From contig NZ_NSGE01000006.1 of the NCBI RefSeq assembly GCF_002294985.1, positions 1 to 64,000 on the forward strand: a DNA stretch of 64,000 nucleotides. Direction: 5' to 3'. The DNA comes from Mesorhizobium sp. WSM3862 (lineage in GTDB: Bacteria > Pseudomonadota > Alphaproteobacteria > Rhizobiales > Rhizobiaceae). Made by a program: the position numbers and the translations under genes. Of this stretch, positions 49,130-60,445 are shown piece by piece (position 1 is the stretch's first letter; each line of letters begins with the position of its first letter). Under the pieces are notes generated by a model. It had not been told where the DNA came from, did no database searches, and saw only the letters and a list, made by a program, of their open reading frames with translations.

Positions 49130-50731
49130 CTAGCTGTCGAGCAGCGCCTGCAGCGTCTCGATCCGGTCGGCCTCGGCGGCCGGCTTGTCCCAGCGCAGCC
49201 GTGAGATGCGGGGGAACCGCATCGCGACGCCCGATTTATGGCGCGTCGAGCGGTTGAGGCCTTCGAAGGCCACTTCCAGCACCAGCCCATTCTTGCGATC
49301 GGCGCGCACCGAGCGCACCGGCCCGAACCGCTCGATCGTATGGTCGCGCACATATTTGTCGATTTGCCGCAGCTCCTCGTCGGTGAAGCCGAAATAGGCC
49401 TTGCCGACCGGCACCAGCTCTTCCGATCCCTCCGGGCCGGACCAGACCCCGAAGGTGTAGTCGGAATAGAAGCTCGAGCGCTTGCCGTGGCCGCGCTGCG
49501 CATACATCAGCACCGCGTCGATCGTGTGCGGATCGCGCTTCCACTTGAACCAGGGGCCTTTCGGCCGGCCGGCAAGATAGGGCGAATCCCAGCGCTTCAG
49601 CATCACCCCTTCGATGATCGGATGCGGCGGCGCCTGGCGCAGCCGCTCCAGCGTCTCCCAATCCGAAAATTCGACCAGCGGCGAAAGGTCGAAGCGGCTG
49701 GGATCGAGCGTCTGGACGAAGGCTCCGAGCCGGGTGCGGCGCTCGGCGAAGGGGAGGCTGCGCAAATCCTCGCCGTTGATTTGCAGCGCGTCGTAGCAGC
49801 GCATGAAGGCCGGATATTGCTGCTGGATTTTTGGCGAGACGCTCTTGCGGTTCAGCCGCTGCTGCAGGTCGGAGAAGGTTCCGGTCGCCTCGCGCGGGTC
49901 GCCGACCAACAATTCGCCGTCGAGCGCCGCCTCGAAATCCATCGTCGCGGCGAGGTCCGGGAAGGCGCCGGAAACATCGTCGCCGGTGCGCGAATACAGC
50001 CGGCGGATGCCGCCCTCGCACACCGCCTGGACGCGGATGCCGTCCCACTTCCACTCCGCCGCATAATCGGCCGGTTCGAGCTTTTCCAAATCGCCGTCGT
50101 CGACCGCGTTGGACAGCATCACCGGCCGGAACAATGCGAGCGCGGCGCTTCTCGGTTTTTCCGCCCGGCCTTCCAGCCACGCAAAGAGCGCCGTGTAGGG
50201 TGGCGTCAGCCCGTGCCAGAGCTCCTCGATCTCGACGACATCGACTTGGCCGAGATCGGCCAACGCCTGCTTGGCAAGCCGCGCCGACACGCCGATGCGC
50301 AACCCGCCGGTAACCAGCTTGATGATGGCGAAGCGCGCAGAGATGCTGGCGCTGTCGAGAAGCCTGGCGAGCACCTGCGGCCCGTCGGAGCGGCTCGCCG
50401 CCTGGAGCTTGCCGACCACTTCGGCGAGCGTCGGCGCGTGGTTCGGTATGTGGCCGGCCGGCTGCGGCCAGACCAGCGACACCGTCTCGGCGAGATCGCC
50501 GACATAATCGTAGGAATAGCCGAACAGCACGGGGTCCATCCGCTCGACCACCAGCGCGCGCAGCATCGCCGGCTTCACCGCCGCGATCGACAGATCGCCG
50601 GTGATCGCCGCCAGCGCCAGCCCGCGGTCGGGATCCTCGACGCTGCGGAAATAGTCGGTGAGCAGCGTCAGCTTGCCGTTGCGCGAAGGCGTCAGCACCA
50701 GCCGGTCGAGGAGCTCGGCGAAGCGGTTCAT
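49130..50731 (-). CDS. ATP-dependent DNA ligase (cisplatin-damage-response type)
   Basis: This 533-residue ligase has an N-terminal DNA-binding part (MNRFAELLDRLVLTPSRNGKLTLLTDYF), the adenylation site KWDG (Lys228), later nucleotidyltransferase motifs (DGELLVGD, EGVMLKRWDSPY, WFKWKRDP) and an OB-fold end. It seals nicks using ATP and is known from a repair operon with an SNM1-like exonuclease, which lies directly upstream here. The ATG at 50731 fits family starts; 50746 is an alternative. The helicase and phosphoesterase genes that often complete the operon are not adjacent. Confidence 0.88.
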   Translation of the reverse strand: MNRFAELLDRLVLTPSRNGKLTLLTDYFRSVEDPDRGLALAAITGDLSIAAVKPAMLRALVVERMDPVLFGYSYDYVGDLAETVSLVWPQPAGHIPNHAPTLAEVVGKLQAASRSDGPQVLARLLDSASISARFAIIKLVTGGLRIGVSARLAKQALADLGQVDVVEIEELWHGLTPPYTALFAWLEGRAEKPRSAALALFRPVMLSNAVDDGDLEKLEPADYAAEWKWDGIRVQAVCEGGIRRLYSRTGDDVSGAFPDLAATMDFEAALDGELLVGDPREATGTFSDLQQRLNRKSVSPKIQQQYPAFMRCYDALQINGEDLRSLPFAERRTRLGAFVQTLDPSRFDLSPLVEFSDWETLERLRQAPPHPIIEGVMLKRWDSPYLAGRPKGPWFKWKRDPHTIDAVLMYAQRGHGKRSSFYSDYTFGVWSGPEGSEELVPVGKAYFGFTDEELRQIDKYVRDHTIERFGPVRSVRADRKNGLVLEVAFEGLNRSTRHKSGVAMRFPRISRLRWDKPAAEADRIETLQALLDS

Positions 50732-50770
50732 CGTTGGTAGCGCCATGCCAATCGCGAGAGCAGGCGCGAG

Positions 50771-50930
50771 GCGCCCCCCTCTGTCCTGCCGGCCATCTCC
50801 CCCTCAAGGGGGGAGATCAGATGCCGCGCCGGCTTTCGCCAATGTCTCGCGTCGCGGGAGATGCGTCGGCGCTGAAACTGCCAATCTCCCCCTTTGAGGG
50901 GGAGATGTCCGGCAGGACAGAGGGGGGCGC
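50771..50930. repeat. Palindromic intergenic element
   Basis: Two 33-base arms (50771-50803 and 50898-50930) are inverted copies with one change and can form a long stem around a 94-base centre. The arm is shared with 132-164. It lies in the gap between exonuclease and ligase genes and may act on their message. Confidence 0.8.
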
Positions 50931-50969
50931 CGTAGAACTCGGCGGCAGCGATTGGCGAACACTGTTCCA

Positions 50970-51980
50970 TCAATCGCCCTCGTCTTCATACCCAACAAGA
51001 TGCAGCGGCCGCGCGGCGATGCCCTCCAGCTCGCACCAGCGCACCAGCGCTTCCTCGCGGCCATGCGTCACCCAGACCTCCTCGGCGCCGGTTTCCTTGA
51101 TCGTGGCGATGAGCTCGTCCCAGTCGGCATGGTCGGAAATGATCAGCGGCAGCTCGACGCCGCCCTGCTTGGCGCGCTGACGGATGCGCATCCAACCTGA
51201 AGCGAAGCAGGCGATCGGGTCGGGGAAGCGCCGCGCCCAGCGGTCGGCGAAGGCGGCCGGCGGCCCGACGACGATGGCGCCTTCGAAATCGGCCTTGCCG
51301 CCGCTTTCCACCGTCGCTGGTTCGAGTTGCCCCAGATCGATGCCCTGGCGCTGGTAATATTCGCTGAGCTTGGCGAGCGCGCCGTGGATATAGATCGGCC
51401 TGTCGTAACCGGCCTCGCGCAGCAGCCGCATGACGCGCTGCGCCTTGCCCAGCGCATAGGCGCCGATCAGGTGCGAACGCTCGGGAAATTGCGTCGCCGA
51501 TTTGAGGAGGCGCGCGATCTCCTCATGGTCCGGCGGGTGCCGGAACACCGGCAGCCCGAAGGTCGCCTCGGTGATGAAGACATCGCAAGGCACCGGCTCG
51601 AACGGCAGGCAGGTAGCGTCCTTCTGGCGCTTGTAGTCGCCGGAGGCGACGATGCGCAGGCCCTGATGCTCGACGACGATCTGCGCCGAACCCAGCACAT
51701 GTCCGGCCGGATGGAAAGTGACGGAGACGCCGTTGATATCGATCGTCTCGCCGATAACGGCTGCCTGCGTGGTTTCGGCGAAATCCTCGCCATAGCGCAG
51801 GCCCATGATGTCGAGCGTTTGCTGGGTGGCAAGCACCGAGCCGTGGCCTGAGCGCGCATGATCGGAATGGCCGTGCGTGATCAGCGCGCGGCCGACCGGC
51901 CGCACCGGATCGATGAAGAAATCGCCTGGCGGGCAGTAGAGCCCTTCGGGTCGTGGCTTGAGCAGGTCGCTGGCGCGCAT
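50970..51980 (-). CDS. Ligase-associated DNA-repair exonuclease (metallo-beta-lactamase/SNM1-like)
   Basis: This protein of about 336 residues has the metal motif HGHSDHA (HxHxDH), GHVLGSAQIVVEH and a beta-CASP-like rest with YALGKAQRVMRLL and ISDHADWDELIATI. It processes damaged DNA ends together with the ATP-dependent ligase downstream. The ATG at 51980 matches the family start (MRASDLLKPRPEGLYCPPGDF); an ATG four codons upstream is possible. Confidence 0.87.
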   Translation of the reverse strand: MRASDLLKPRPEGLYCPPGDFFIDPVRPVGRALITHGHSDHARSGHGSVLATQQTLDIMGLRYGEDFAETTQAAVIGETIDINGVSVTFHPAGHVLGSAQIVVEHQGLRIVASGDYKRQKDATCLPFEPVPCDVFITEATFGLPVFRHPPDHEEIARLLKSATQFPERSHLIGAYALGKAQRVMRLLREAGYDRPIYIHGALAKLSEYYQRQGIDLGQLEPATVESGGKADFEGAIVVGPPAAFADRWARRFPDPIACFASGWMRIRQRAKQGGVELPLIISDHADWDELIATIKETGAEEVWVTHGREEALVRWCELEGIAARPLHLVGYEDEGD

Positions 51981-52088
51981 GGCCTTGAACATAGTGGCTA
52001 AATTCGACGCGGGAAGCCTGTTGCAACAGACTGCTGACTCGTCCTACAGCCGGCCGCCGGTTCGCACACCGGCGGGATCAACGGAACC

Positions 52089-53006
52089 ATGAAACCACTT
52101 AAGGCCTCCTCCGGCGATTTGAACGCCGACCGTCGCGCCGACTTTGCCGAGATGCTGCTGGCCTCCGGCGAGCCTGCGCAGGCGGCGGAGCTTTTGCTTG
52201 GCGCGCTGGAGCTGGCGCCGCAATGGACGGCGGGCTGGTTCCGGCTCGGCGAGATGCAGGAAGCCGCACGTTTTCCCGACCAGGCCGCCCACGCATGGGC
52301 GATGGCCATGAAGCTCGATCCCGCGGACCGGCTGGGTTCCGCGCTCAAGCTGCAACTGATCGGCCATGCGCCGGTGGCAGCGGCTCCGCCCAGCGCTTTC
52401 GTCGAGACCCTGTTCGATCACTATGCCGACAGTTTCGAGCAATCGCTGGTCGGGAAACTCGGCTATCGGATGCCCGAGTTTCTCGAGCGCGCCGTTCGCG
52501 CGGCGAGCCCGAGCCGGTTCCGGCTGGCGCTCGACCTCGGCTGCGGCACCGGCCTGATGGGCGAAAGGCTGCGCCCGATCGTCGACCGGCTGGAAGGCTA
52601 TGACATTTCGAGCAGCATGTTGCGGAAGGCGCGCGCCAAAGGCATCTACGACCGGCTTTCCAAGTCCGATCTCCAGCATTTCTGTCGACCCGACGCGAAA
52701 GCCGACCTCGTGGTCGCCGCCGACGTGTTCATCTATGTCGGGGCGCTCGAACGCATTGTTGGAGCAATTGCCGCCAGTCTGGTCGATGAAGGGCTCTGTG
52801 CGTTCTCGGTCGAGACACTTGCCGGTGGCGATGACTTTGCATTGCTGCCCTCGCGGCGCTACGCGCATTCCGAGGCCTATGTGCGGCGCGTTCTCGCCGA
52901 CAGCGGGTTTGCGATCCTGTCGCTGGAAAGCACGACCATCCGGCATGACCGCGGCGAGCCAGTAGGAGGCCTTGCGGTAATAGCCCGTCGCTGGCTGGCG
53001 GAATGA
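52089..53006 (+). CDS. TPR-containing SAM-dependent methyltransferase
   Basis: This 305-residue protein has TPR-like repeats at residues 15-80 (FAEMLLASGEPAQAAELLLGALELAPQW, WFRLGEMQEAARFPDQAAHAWAMAMKLDP) and a class I methyltransferase domain with LDLGCGTG (148-155), YDISSSMLRKAR and DLVVAADVFIYVGAL. The substrate is unknown. It diverges from the exonuclease gene. Confidence 0.85.
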   Translation: MKPLKASSGDLNADRRADFAEMLLASGEPAQAAELLLGALELAPQWTAGWFRLGEMQEAARFPDQAAHAWAMAMKLDPADRLGSALKLQLIGHAPVAAAPPSAFVETLFDHYADSFEQSLVGKLGYRMPEFLERAVRAASPSRFRLALDLGCGTGLMGERLRPIVDRLEGYDISSSMLRKARAKGIYDRLSKSDLQHFCRPDAKADLVVAADVFIYVGALERIVGAIAASLVDEGLCAFSVETLAGGDDFALLPSRRYAHSEAYVRRVLADSGFAILSLESTTIRHDRGEPVGGLAVIARRWLAE

Positions 53007-53081
53007 GGGCGACGGCTGCTCGCGAAAAAGCCCGAATCGCATGTCGGCTTAGGCTCGGGCGATACGGCACGGAGAATTACC

Positions 53082-53465
53082 ATGCGCTGGACCATGGCTG
53101 TGTTGGCATCTTGCCTGATGACGGCCGGCTGCGTTGGCGGCACTTCGATGGCGGAGCGCCAGGACGAAAACGTCCAGTCGTCGCTGCAATATGACAGCGT
53201 GCCCTGCGACCAGCTGCTAGCCAATCGCAACGCGCTGGCGCAGCAATACAATCTGCCGGTCACCGCAAAACCGGCTTTCTCCAATCCGGCGATGGGTTTT
53301 GGCCCGTTCACGCCGGACATGCGCTCCAGGGCGCAGCGCGACAGCGACAAGGCGAGCGGCGAGATCGACGCAATGAACCGTTCGATCGAACGGCGCGATT
53401 GCGGCAAGCCGAAGAAGAAGGACAAGTTCGCGCTGCCGGGCTCGAAGCCGGCGTCTGCTCAGTAA
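53082..53465 (+). CDS. Small lipoprotein
   Basis: This 127-residue protein has a leader with lipobox TAGC (Cys17), a hydrophilic helical body with two more Cys (VPCDQLL and RRDCGKP) and a Lys-rich end. It has a CGGAGAA ribosome site. It is probably anchored in the envelope; function unknown. Confidence 0.75.
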   Translation: MRWTMAVLASCLMTAGCVGGTSMAERQDENVQSSLQYDSVPCDQLLANRNALAQQYNLPVTAKPAFSNPAMGFGPFTPDMRSRAQRDSDKASGEIDAMNRSIERRDCGKPKKKDKFALPGSKPASAQ

Positions 53466-54400
53466 CCCGCTTCGCGATCGACGACGTTTTCGAGCTTTTC
53501 GCCGCGCTCGAAGGCAGCCATCTGCCGAAGCATGATCGGCACCAGATGGGCCGGGTCCGAGGTCGCCGCCGCATGCGGCGTCACGAACACTTTCGGATGG
53601 CTCCACAGCGGGCTCGTCTTGGGCAGCGGCTCGACCTCGAACACGTCGAGGCTCGCTTCCTTCAGCGTGCCGTCTTCCAGCGCGCTCAGGATGTCGGCAT
53701 CCTTCTGCAGCCGCCCGCGCCCGGCGTTGATCAGCACCGAGCCGCCAAGGCCGTTGCGTTTGCGCAATTCCTTCAGAACGGCGTAATTGACGATGCCTTG
53801 CGTGCGCGGCGTCAGCGGCAACAGCACCACCAGGATGTCGGTGGCGTTGAGGAAGGGGATCAGCCCGCCTTCGCCGGAATAGGTCGAGACCCCCTGCATC
53901 GGGTGCTCGGTGCGCGACCAGCCGTTCACGGCGAAGCCTAGCGCCAAAAGCACCGATGCCGCGGCGCGGCCAAGGTTGCCGAGACCCATGATGCCGACGG
54001 AGATGTCGCCGGCCGGGCGTTGCGGCGGCTCGTGCCAGGTCTTCTTCTGCTGTTGCGCTCGGTAGAGCATGCCCTGGCGATGGTGGTCGAGCACGCGCCA
54101 GACGACATATTCGGTCATGTATTGCGTGAGATTGTCGGCAACGACCCGGACGATCGGCACCTCGGGCAGGCCGGGGTCGGCGAAGATATGGTCGACGCCT
54201 GCGCCGATCGAGAAGATGGCGCGCAAATTGGGCAGCGACGACAACAGATTCGGTTTCTGCTTCCACACCACTGCATAAGCGATCGAGGGATCGCTCGGAC
54301 CATCAGGCTCCAGCACCACCTCGCGCTCGGCCGCGAGCAGTTCGCGCCAGCGCTGCGGGTGAAAGCCGGTGAGGGCAAGCAAGACTTTGCCTTTTTCCAT
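53459..54400 (-). CDS. ghrA: D-2-hydroxyacid dehydrogenase (glyoxylate/hydroxypyruvate reductase A type)
   Basis: This 313-residue enzyme has the NAD(P) motif GLGNLG (about 139-144), the conserved Arg in SVLINAGRGRLQ, Glu in SLDVFEVEPLP and His in VTPHAAATSDP, in the family order. GhrA-like enzymes reduce glyoxylate and hydroxypyruvate. The sequence SIGAGVDH is typical of the subgroup. It ends overlapping the convergent lipoprotein gene by seven bases. Confidence 0.85.
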   Translation of the reverse strand: MEKGKVLLALTGFHPQRWRELLAAEREVVLEPDGPSDPSIAYAVVWKQKPNLLSSLPNLRAIFSIGAGVDHIFADPGLPEVPIVRVVADNLTQYMTEYVVWRVLDHHRQGMLYRAQQQKKTWHEPPQRPAGDISVGIMGLGNLGRAAASVLLALGFAVNGWSRTEHPMQGVSTYSGEGGLIPFLNATDILVVLLPLTPRTQGIVNYAVLKELRKRNGLGGSVLINAGRGRLQKDADILSALEDGTLKEASLDVFEVEPLPKTSPLWSHPKVFVTPHAAATSDPAHLVPIMLRQMAAFERGEKLENVVDREAGY

Positions 54401-54429
54401 TCGCGCAGTGTCTTTCCTGTGTTTCCAGC

Positions 54430-56054
<1,625 letters not shown>

Positions 56055-56058
<4 letters not shown>

Positions 56059-57194
56059 TTGAACGTCTTGCGCGGATCGAAGGCATCGCGCGTCGCCTCG
56101 CCGATGAAGACCAGCAGCGACAGCATCAGCGAAATCACGATGAAGCCCGAGATGCCGAGCCATGGCGCGTTGAGATTGCGTTGCGCCTGCTTCAGCAATT
56201 CGCCGAGCGAGGCCGAACCCGGCGGCAGGCCGAAGCCGAGATAGTCGAGCGAAGTCAGCGTCGAGATCGAGCCCGAGAGCAGGAAGGGCAGGAAGGTCAG
56301 CGTCGCCACCATGGCGTTGGGCAGGAGATGGCGGAACATGATGGTGAGGTTGGGCACGCCGAGCGCGCGCGCCGCGTTGACATATTCGAAGTTGCGCGCG
56401 CGCAGGAACTCGGCCCGCACTACGCCGACCAGCGCCACCCAGGAGAACAGCAGCATCAGGCCGAGCAGAATGAAGAAGCCGGGCGGCAGGATGGCGGAGA
56501 CGATGAGCAGCAGATAAAGCACCGGGATCGCCGACCAGATCTCGATGAAGCGCTGGAACAGAAGGTCCGTCCAGCCGCCGAAATAGCCTTGCACCGCGCC
56601 CGCCGCGACGCCGATCAGCGAGGAGCCGAGCGTCAGGATCAGCCCGAACAGCACCGAGATGCGGAAGCCGTAAAGCACGCGTGCCAGCACGTCCCGCGCC
56701 TGGTCGTCGGTGCCCAGCCAATTCCAGTTGCCGACGACGCAGTTGGGATCGGCTTCGCCCTGCGGATACTGGCTGCAGCGCGTCTTCTTGTCGTAAAGCC
56801 ATGACGGCTTGGCGGGTGCGGCTTCAGGGATGGCGTTGTTGACCGTTTGGTAGGAGTAGCGGACCGGCGGCCAGATCATCCAGCCATTGGCATTGATCTC
56901 GTCCTGGATCACCGGATCGCGATAGTCCGTGACGGCATAGAAGCCGCCGAATTTCTCCTCCGGATACGCGACCAGCACCGGAAACAGGATCTCGCCCTTG
57001 TAGGAGGCGATGATGGGCTTGTCGTTGGCGATCAATTCGGAAAACAGCGACAGCACGAACAGCAACAGGAAGATCCACAGCGACCAGTAGCCGCGCCGGT
57101 TCGCCTTGAAGTTTTGCAGCCGCCGCTGATTGAGCGGCGACAACCACGGCCGGGCGGCGCGGGCCGGCTTGGTTTCTGCCGAAGCTGCCGTCAT
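56055..57194 (-). CDS. yejE: Peptide ABC transporter permease (YejE)
   Basis: This 379-residue inner-membrane permease has a first span near residues 38-54, a periplasmic loop with YDKKTRCSQYPQGEADPNCVVGNWNWLGTDDQARDVLARVLYGFR, and about five more spans with the EAA-like loop NAARALGVPNLTIMFRHLLPNA. It forms the channel with YejB. It overlaps both neighbours (one base with yejB). Confidence 0.92.
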
Positions 57195-58288
57195 CAGACG
57201 TCTCTCCGCTCGAAATCGATGCGCGGATCGACCCAGGTGTAGATCAGGTCCGAGAGCAGGGCGACGAACAGGCCGAGCAGCGAGAAGATGTAGAGATTGG
57301 CGAAGACCACCGGATAGTCGCGGTCGATCACCGACTTGAAGCCGAGCAGGCCGAGCCCGTCGAGCGAGAAGATGTTCTCGATCAGCAGCGAGCCGGTGAA
57401 GAAGGCCGAGATGAAGGCTCCCGGGAACCCTGCGATAACGATCAGCATAGCGTTGCGGAAGACATGGCCGTATAGCACCTTGCGCTCCGAGAGACCCTTG
57501 GCGCGCGCCGTCACCACATATTGCTTGCGGATCTCCTCGAGGAACGAGTTCTTGGTCAAAAGCGTCGTCGTGGCGAAGGCCGACAGCACAAGCGCGGTCA
57601 GCGGCAGCGTCATGTGCCAGAAATAGTCGATGATCTTGTCCGGCCAGGACAACTGGTCCCAATTGTCGGAAACGATGCCGCGCAGCGGGAACCAATCCCA
57701 GAACGAGCCGCCGGCAAACAGCACCATCAAAAGGATGCCGAACAGGAAGCCCGGGATGGCGTAGCCGACGATCACCACGGCGCTCGTCCAGACATCGAAG
57801 GTCGAGCCGTCCTGCACCGCCTTGCGGATGCCGAGCGGGATCGAGATCAGGTAGGAGAGCAGCGTGATCCAGAGCCCGATCGAGATCGACACCGGCATCT
57901 TTTCCAGGATCAGGTCGAGCACCGAGATGTCGCGGAAATAGCTGTCGCCGAAGTCGAATCGGGCATAGTTCCACAGCATCATGCCGAAGCGCTCGAGCGG
58001 CGGCTTGTCGAAGCCGAACTGCTTTTCGAGCTTCTTGATGAATTCGGGATCCAACCCTTGAGCGCCGCGATACTTCGAGCCGACATCGCCGGCGACGTCG
58101 AAATTGGTGGCGCCCGCGTCGCCACCGCCGCCGCCCAGGCGATCGGTGCCGCCCTGATTGGTGAGCTTGGCGATGACCTGCTCGACCGGGCCGCCCGGCG
58201 CGAACTGGATGACGGCGAACGAGATCGCCATGATGCCGAACAGCGTCGGGATCATCAGAAGGATGCGGCGCAGGATATAGGCGCCCAT
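57194..58288 (-). CDS. yejB: Peptide ABC transporter permease (YejB)
   Basis: This 364-residue permease starts MGAYILRRILLMIPTLFGIMAISFAVIQFAPGGPVEQ, the common DppB/YejB beginning, and has six spans with the EAA-like loop VTARAKGLSERKVLYGHVFRNA. A Gly-rich insert (GGTDRLGGGGGDAGATNF) lies in the first periplasmic loop, as in rhizobial YejB. It pairs with YejE. Confidence 0.92.
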   Translation of the reverse strand: MGAYILRRILLMIPTLFGIMAISFAVIQFAPGGPVEQVIAKLTNQGGTDRLGGGGGDAGATNFDVAGDVGSKYRGAQGLDPEFIKKLEKQFGFDKPPLERFGMMLWNYARFDFGDSYFRDISVLDLILEKMPVSISIGLWITLLSYLISIPLGIRKAVQDGSTFDVWTSAVVIVGYAIPGFLFGILLMVLFAGGSFWDWFPLRGIVSDNWDQLSWPDKIIDYFWHMTLPLTALVLSAFATTTLLTKNSFLEEIRKQYVVTARAKGLSERKVLYGHVFRNAMLIVIAGFPGAFISAFFTGSLLIENIFSLDGLGLLGFKSVIDRDYPVVFANLYIFSLLGLFVALLSDLIYTWVDPRIDFERRDV

Positions 58289-58367
58289 CAGATGTTGCCC
58301 TCCTTGGGGAAGACCACTGTATCTGGAGGTGCCCCCGAGGCAATCGCTTCAGACCAATTGTCGGCGT

Positions 58368-58552
58368 CGGCGCCGCCCCTCATCGTCCTGCCGGACATTT
58401 CTCCTCCTATAGTGACGGGGAGAAAGGGGCTGGCCGCAATCTCGGCACTTTCGCCACGCCGCTTGTGATTGGCGAAACCAAAGATGAAGGCTTCCCTCTC
58501 CCCGTCACTATACGGGGAGAGGATGCCGGCAGGCAGGTGAGGGGCGGCACCT
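58368..58552. repeat. Long inverted-repeat element between transporter genes
   Basis: Arms of this element are inverted copies; the inner 16-base parts TATAGTGACGGGGAGA (58408-58423) and its complement (58497-58512) pair perfectly, and outer ggcgccgcccctca / tgaggggcggcacc segments also pair. It fills the gap between the second binding-protein gene and yejB and could lower expression of the permeases relative to the binding proteins. Confidence 0.75.
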
Positions 58553-58567
58553 TCGCCCGCATGAAAG

Positions 58568-60445
58568 TCACCCTTTGCCAATTTTCGCCGCCTTGCCCTT
58601 GTCGACCCACCACAGCGCTTCGACCGGAAAGCCGAAATCGGGCTTCTGCTCGGGAAAGCCGAACATGTCCCAATAGGCGCTTCGGTGATTCGCCAGATAC
58701 CAACTTGGAATCCAATCGCGCCGAGCGCGCAAGGCCCGATCGAGCGCCCGCATGGCGACGGTGAGGCTCTCACGGTCCTTGGCCGCGCCGACGGCGTCGA
58801 TCAGCGCGTCTATAGCCGGACTCGCTATGCCCGGCAGGTTCCGAGAGCCTGAAACCGACGCGCTTCGCGAATGGAAGAAGATCTCGAGGTCGTCGCGTGT
58901 CGGCGTGGCGCTGAAGGAGTAGGCGGCCGAGATCAGATCGAAATCGAAGGTCGATTGCCTGAGCTGGTATTGGGCGGAATCGACCAGCCGGATCGAAGCG
59001 TTGATGCCGATCGCCTTCATGTTGGCGACCCAGGGCGAATAGACCTGCACGAAGGTCTCGTCTTCCACGAGGAACTCGGCGGGCAACCGCGCGCCCTTGT
59101 CGTTGACGACGAAATCGCTGGAGCGTTTCCAGCCGGCTTCGGCAAGCAGCTTCGCCGCCTTACCAAGCAGTTTGCGGTCGCGTCCCGAGCCGTCCGAGGC
59201 TGGCTGCGTCACCGCTTCGCCGAAGGCCTCCGGCGGCAGCTTCTCGCGCAGGGGCTCCATCAGCGCGAGTTCTGGCGGCGGCGGCATGCCTTCGGCGCGA
59301 AAGTCGGATTTCTCGAAGCAGGATTGCGAGCGCTCATAGGAGCCATAGAAGAAATTGCGCCGCGTCCATTCGAAGTCGAAGCAGAGCGCGATAGCTTGCC
59401 GCACGCGCGGGTCCTGGAACTGCGCGCGCCGTTGGTTGACGGCTGTCGCCTGCATCGACGGCACCGTCTCGGCCGGGAATTCGTGCTTCACCACCTTGCC
59501 GTCGGTAAAGGCCGGAAAGTTGTAAGCCGTCGCCCAGACGCGCGAGGTGAATTCCTCGCGATAGAGGATCTCGCCCTTCTTGAAGGCTTCGAAGCCGGCC
59601 GTGCGGTCCTGGTAGAACTCGATGCGGATACGCTCGAAATTGTTCTGGCCGCGGTTGACCGGGAGGTCGTTGCCCCAATAATCGGCCACCCGCTCGTACT
59701 CGATCCAGGCGCCCGCCGACCAGCGCCCGACCTTGTACGCGCTCGAGCCGAGCGGCGGGTTGAGCTGCGACGAATCGAAGGGGTTGGCCGTGAAGAAGGC
59801 CTTCGACAGGATCGGAAACGCGACGACGTTCAGGATGGTACGGGCCGATTGCTTGCCGGAGAACTTGAGCTCGACCGTATGGGCGTCCTTCACCACCGCG
59901 TTGTCGAGATGCGTCAACGACAGCGAATAATCCGGATGCCCCTTGTCCTTCAGCAGTTTGAAGGTGAAGGCGACATCGTCGGCGGTGAGCGGCGTGCCGT
60001 CATGGAAGCGCGCCTGCGGGCGCAGCGAGAAGGTGAAGCCGTTGCGGTCGTCGGAAATTGTGACCCCGTCGGCGATCAGCCCATAGACGGCGTCAGGCTC
60101 GTCGAGCGCCCGCACCATCAGCGAATCGAAGCACATTTCCATGCGCTGCGGCGCATCGCCCTTGGGCACGAAGGAGTTCAGCGTGTTGAACGTCAAAGGG
60201 CTCTGGTTTTGGCCCCAGTTGGGCGGCGAGAAATTGAAGGTGCCGCCTTGCGGCGCATCGACGTTGACATAGTCGAAATGCGCGAAGTCAGGCTTGTATT
60301 TCAAATCGCCGAACGCCGACAGCCCATGCAATTTGACACCGGTCGGGGTCTGGGCGAAAGCCCGACCCGGCAGCAGCGCTGCGGCAGTCGCCGCCGCGCC
60401 GAGCGCCAGGAAGTCGCGACGAGGAAGCAATGTCTGCCGCCTCAT
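58568..60445 (-). CDS. Peptide-binding protein of the Yej-type transporter (second)
   Basis: This 625-residue SBP_bac_5 protein has a Tat-type leader (PRRDFLALGAAATAAALLPGRAFA) and the family body (FDYVNVDAPQGGTFNFSPPNWGQN, FSLRPQARFHDGTPLTADDVAFTF, YRAAYWDMFGFPEQKPDFG). It captures oligopeptides in the periplasm. Its ATG overlaps the stop of the paralogous gene upstream by one base. It is related to, and exactly as long as, the first binding protein. Confidence 0.9.
   Translation of the reverse strand: MRRQTLLPRRDFLALGAAATAAALLPGRAFAQTPTGVKLHGLSAFGDLKYKPDFAHFDYVNVDAPQGGTFNFSPPNWGQNQSPLTFNTLNSFVPKGDAPQRMEMCFDSLMVRALDEPDAVYGLIADGVTISDDRNGFTFSLRPQARFHDGTPLTADDVAFTFKLLKDKGHPDYSLSLTHLDNAVVKDAHTVELKFSGKQSARTILNVVAFPILSKAFFTANPFDSSQLNPPLGSSAYKVGRWSAGAWIEYERVADYWGNDLPVNRGQNNFERIRIEFYQDRTAGFEAFKKGEILYREEFTSRVWATAYNFPAFTDGKVVKHEFPAETVPSMQATAVNQRRAQFQDPRVRQAIALCFDFEWTRRNFFYGSYERSQSCFEKSDFRAEGMPPPPELALMEPLREKLPPEAFGEAVTQPASDGSGRDRKLLGKAAKLLAEAGWKRSSDFVVNDKGARLPAEFLVEDETFVQVYSPWVANMKAIGINASIRLVDSAQYQLRQSTFDFDLISAAYSFSATPTRDDLEIFFHSRSASVSGSRNLPGIASPAIDALIDAVGAAKDRESLTVAMRALDRALRARRDWIPSWYLANHRSAYWDMFGFPEQKPDFGFPVEALWWVDKGKAAKIGKG

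Noticed and set aside
49238..50740. 500-codon plus-strand frame opposite the DNA ligase
   Set aside because: A shadow of the ligase: no ribosome site, Arg-rich composition, while the opposite frame has all ligase motifs.
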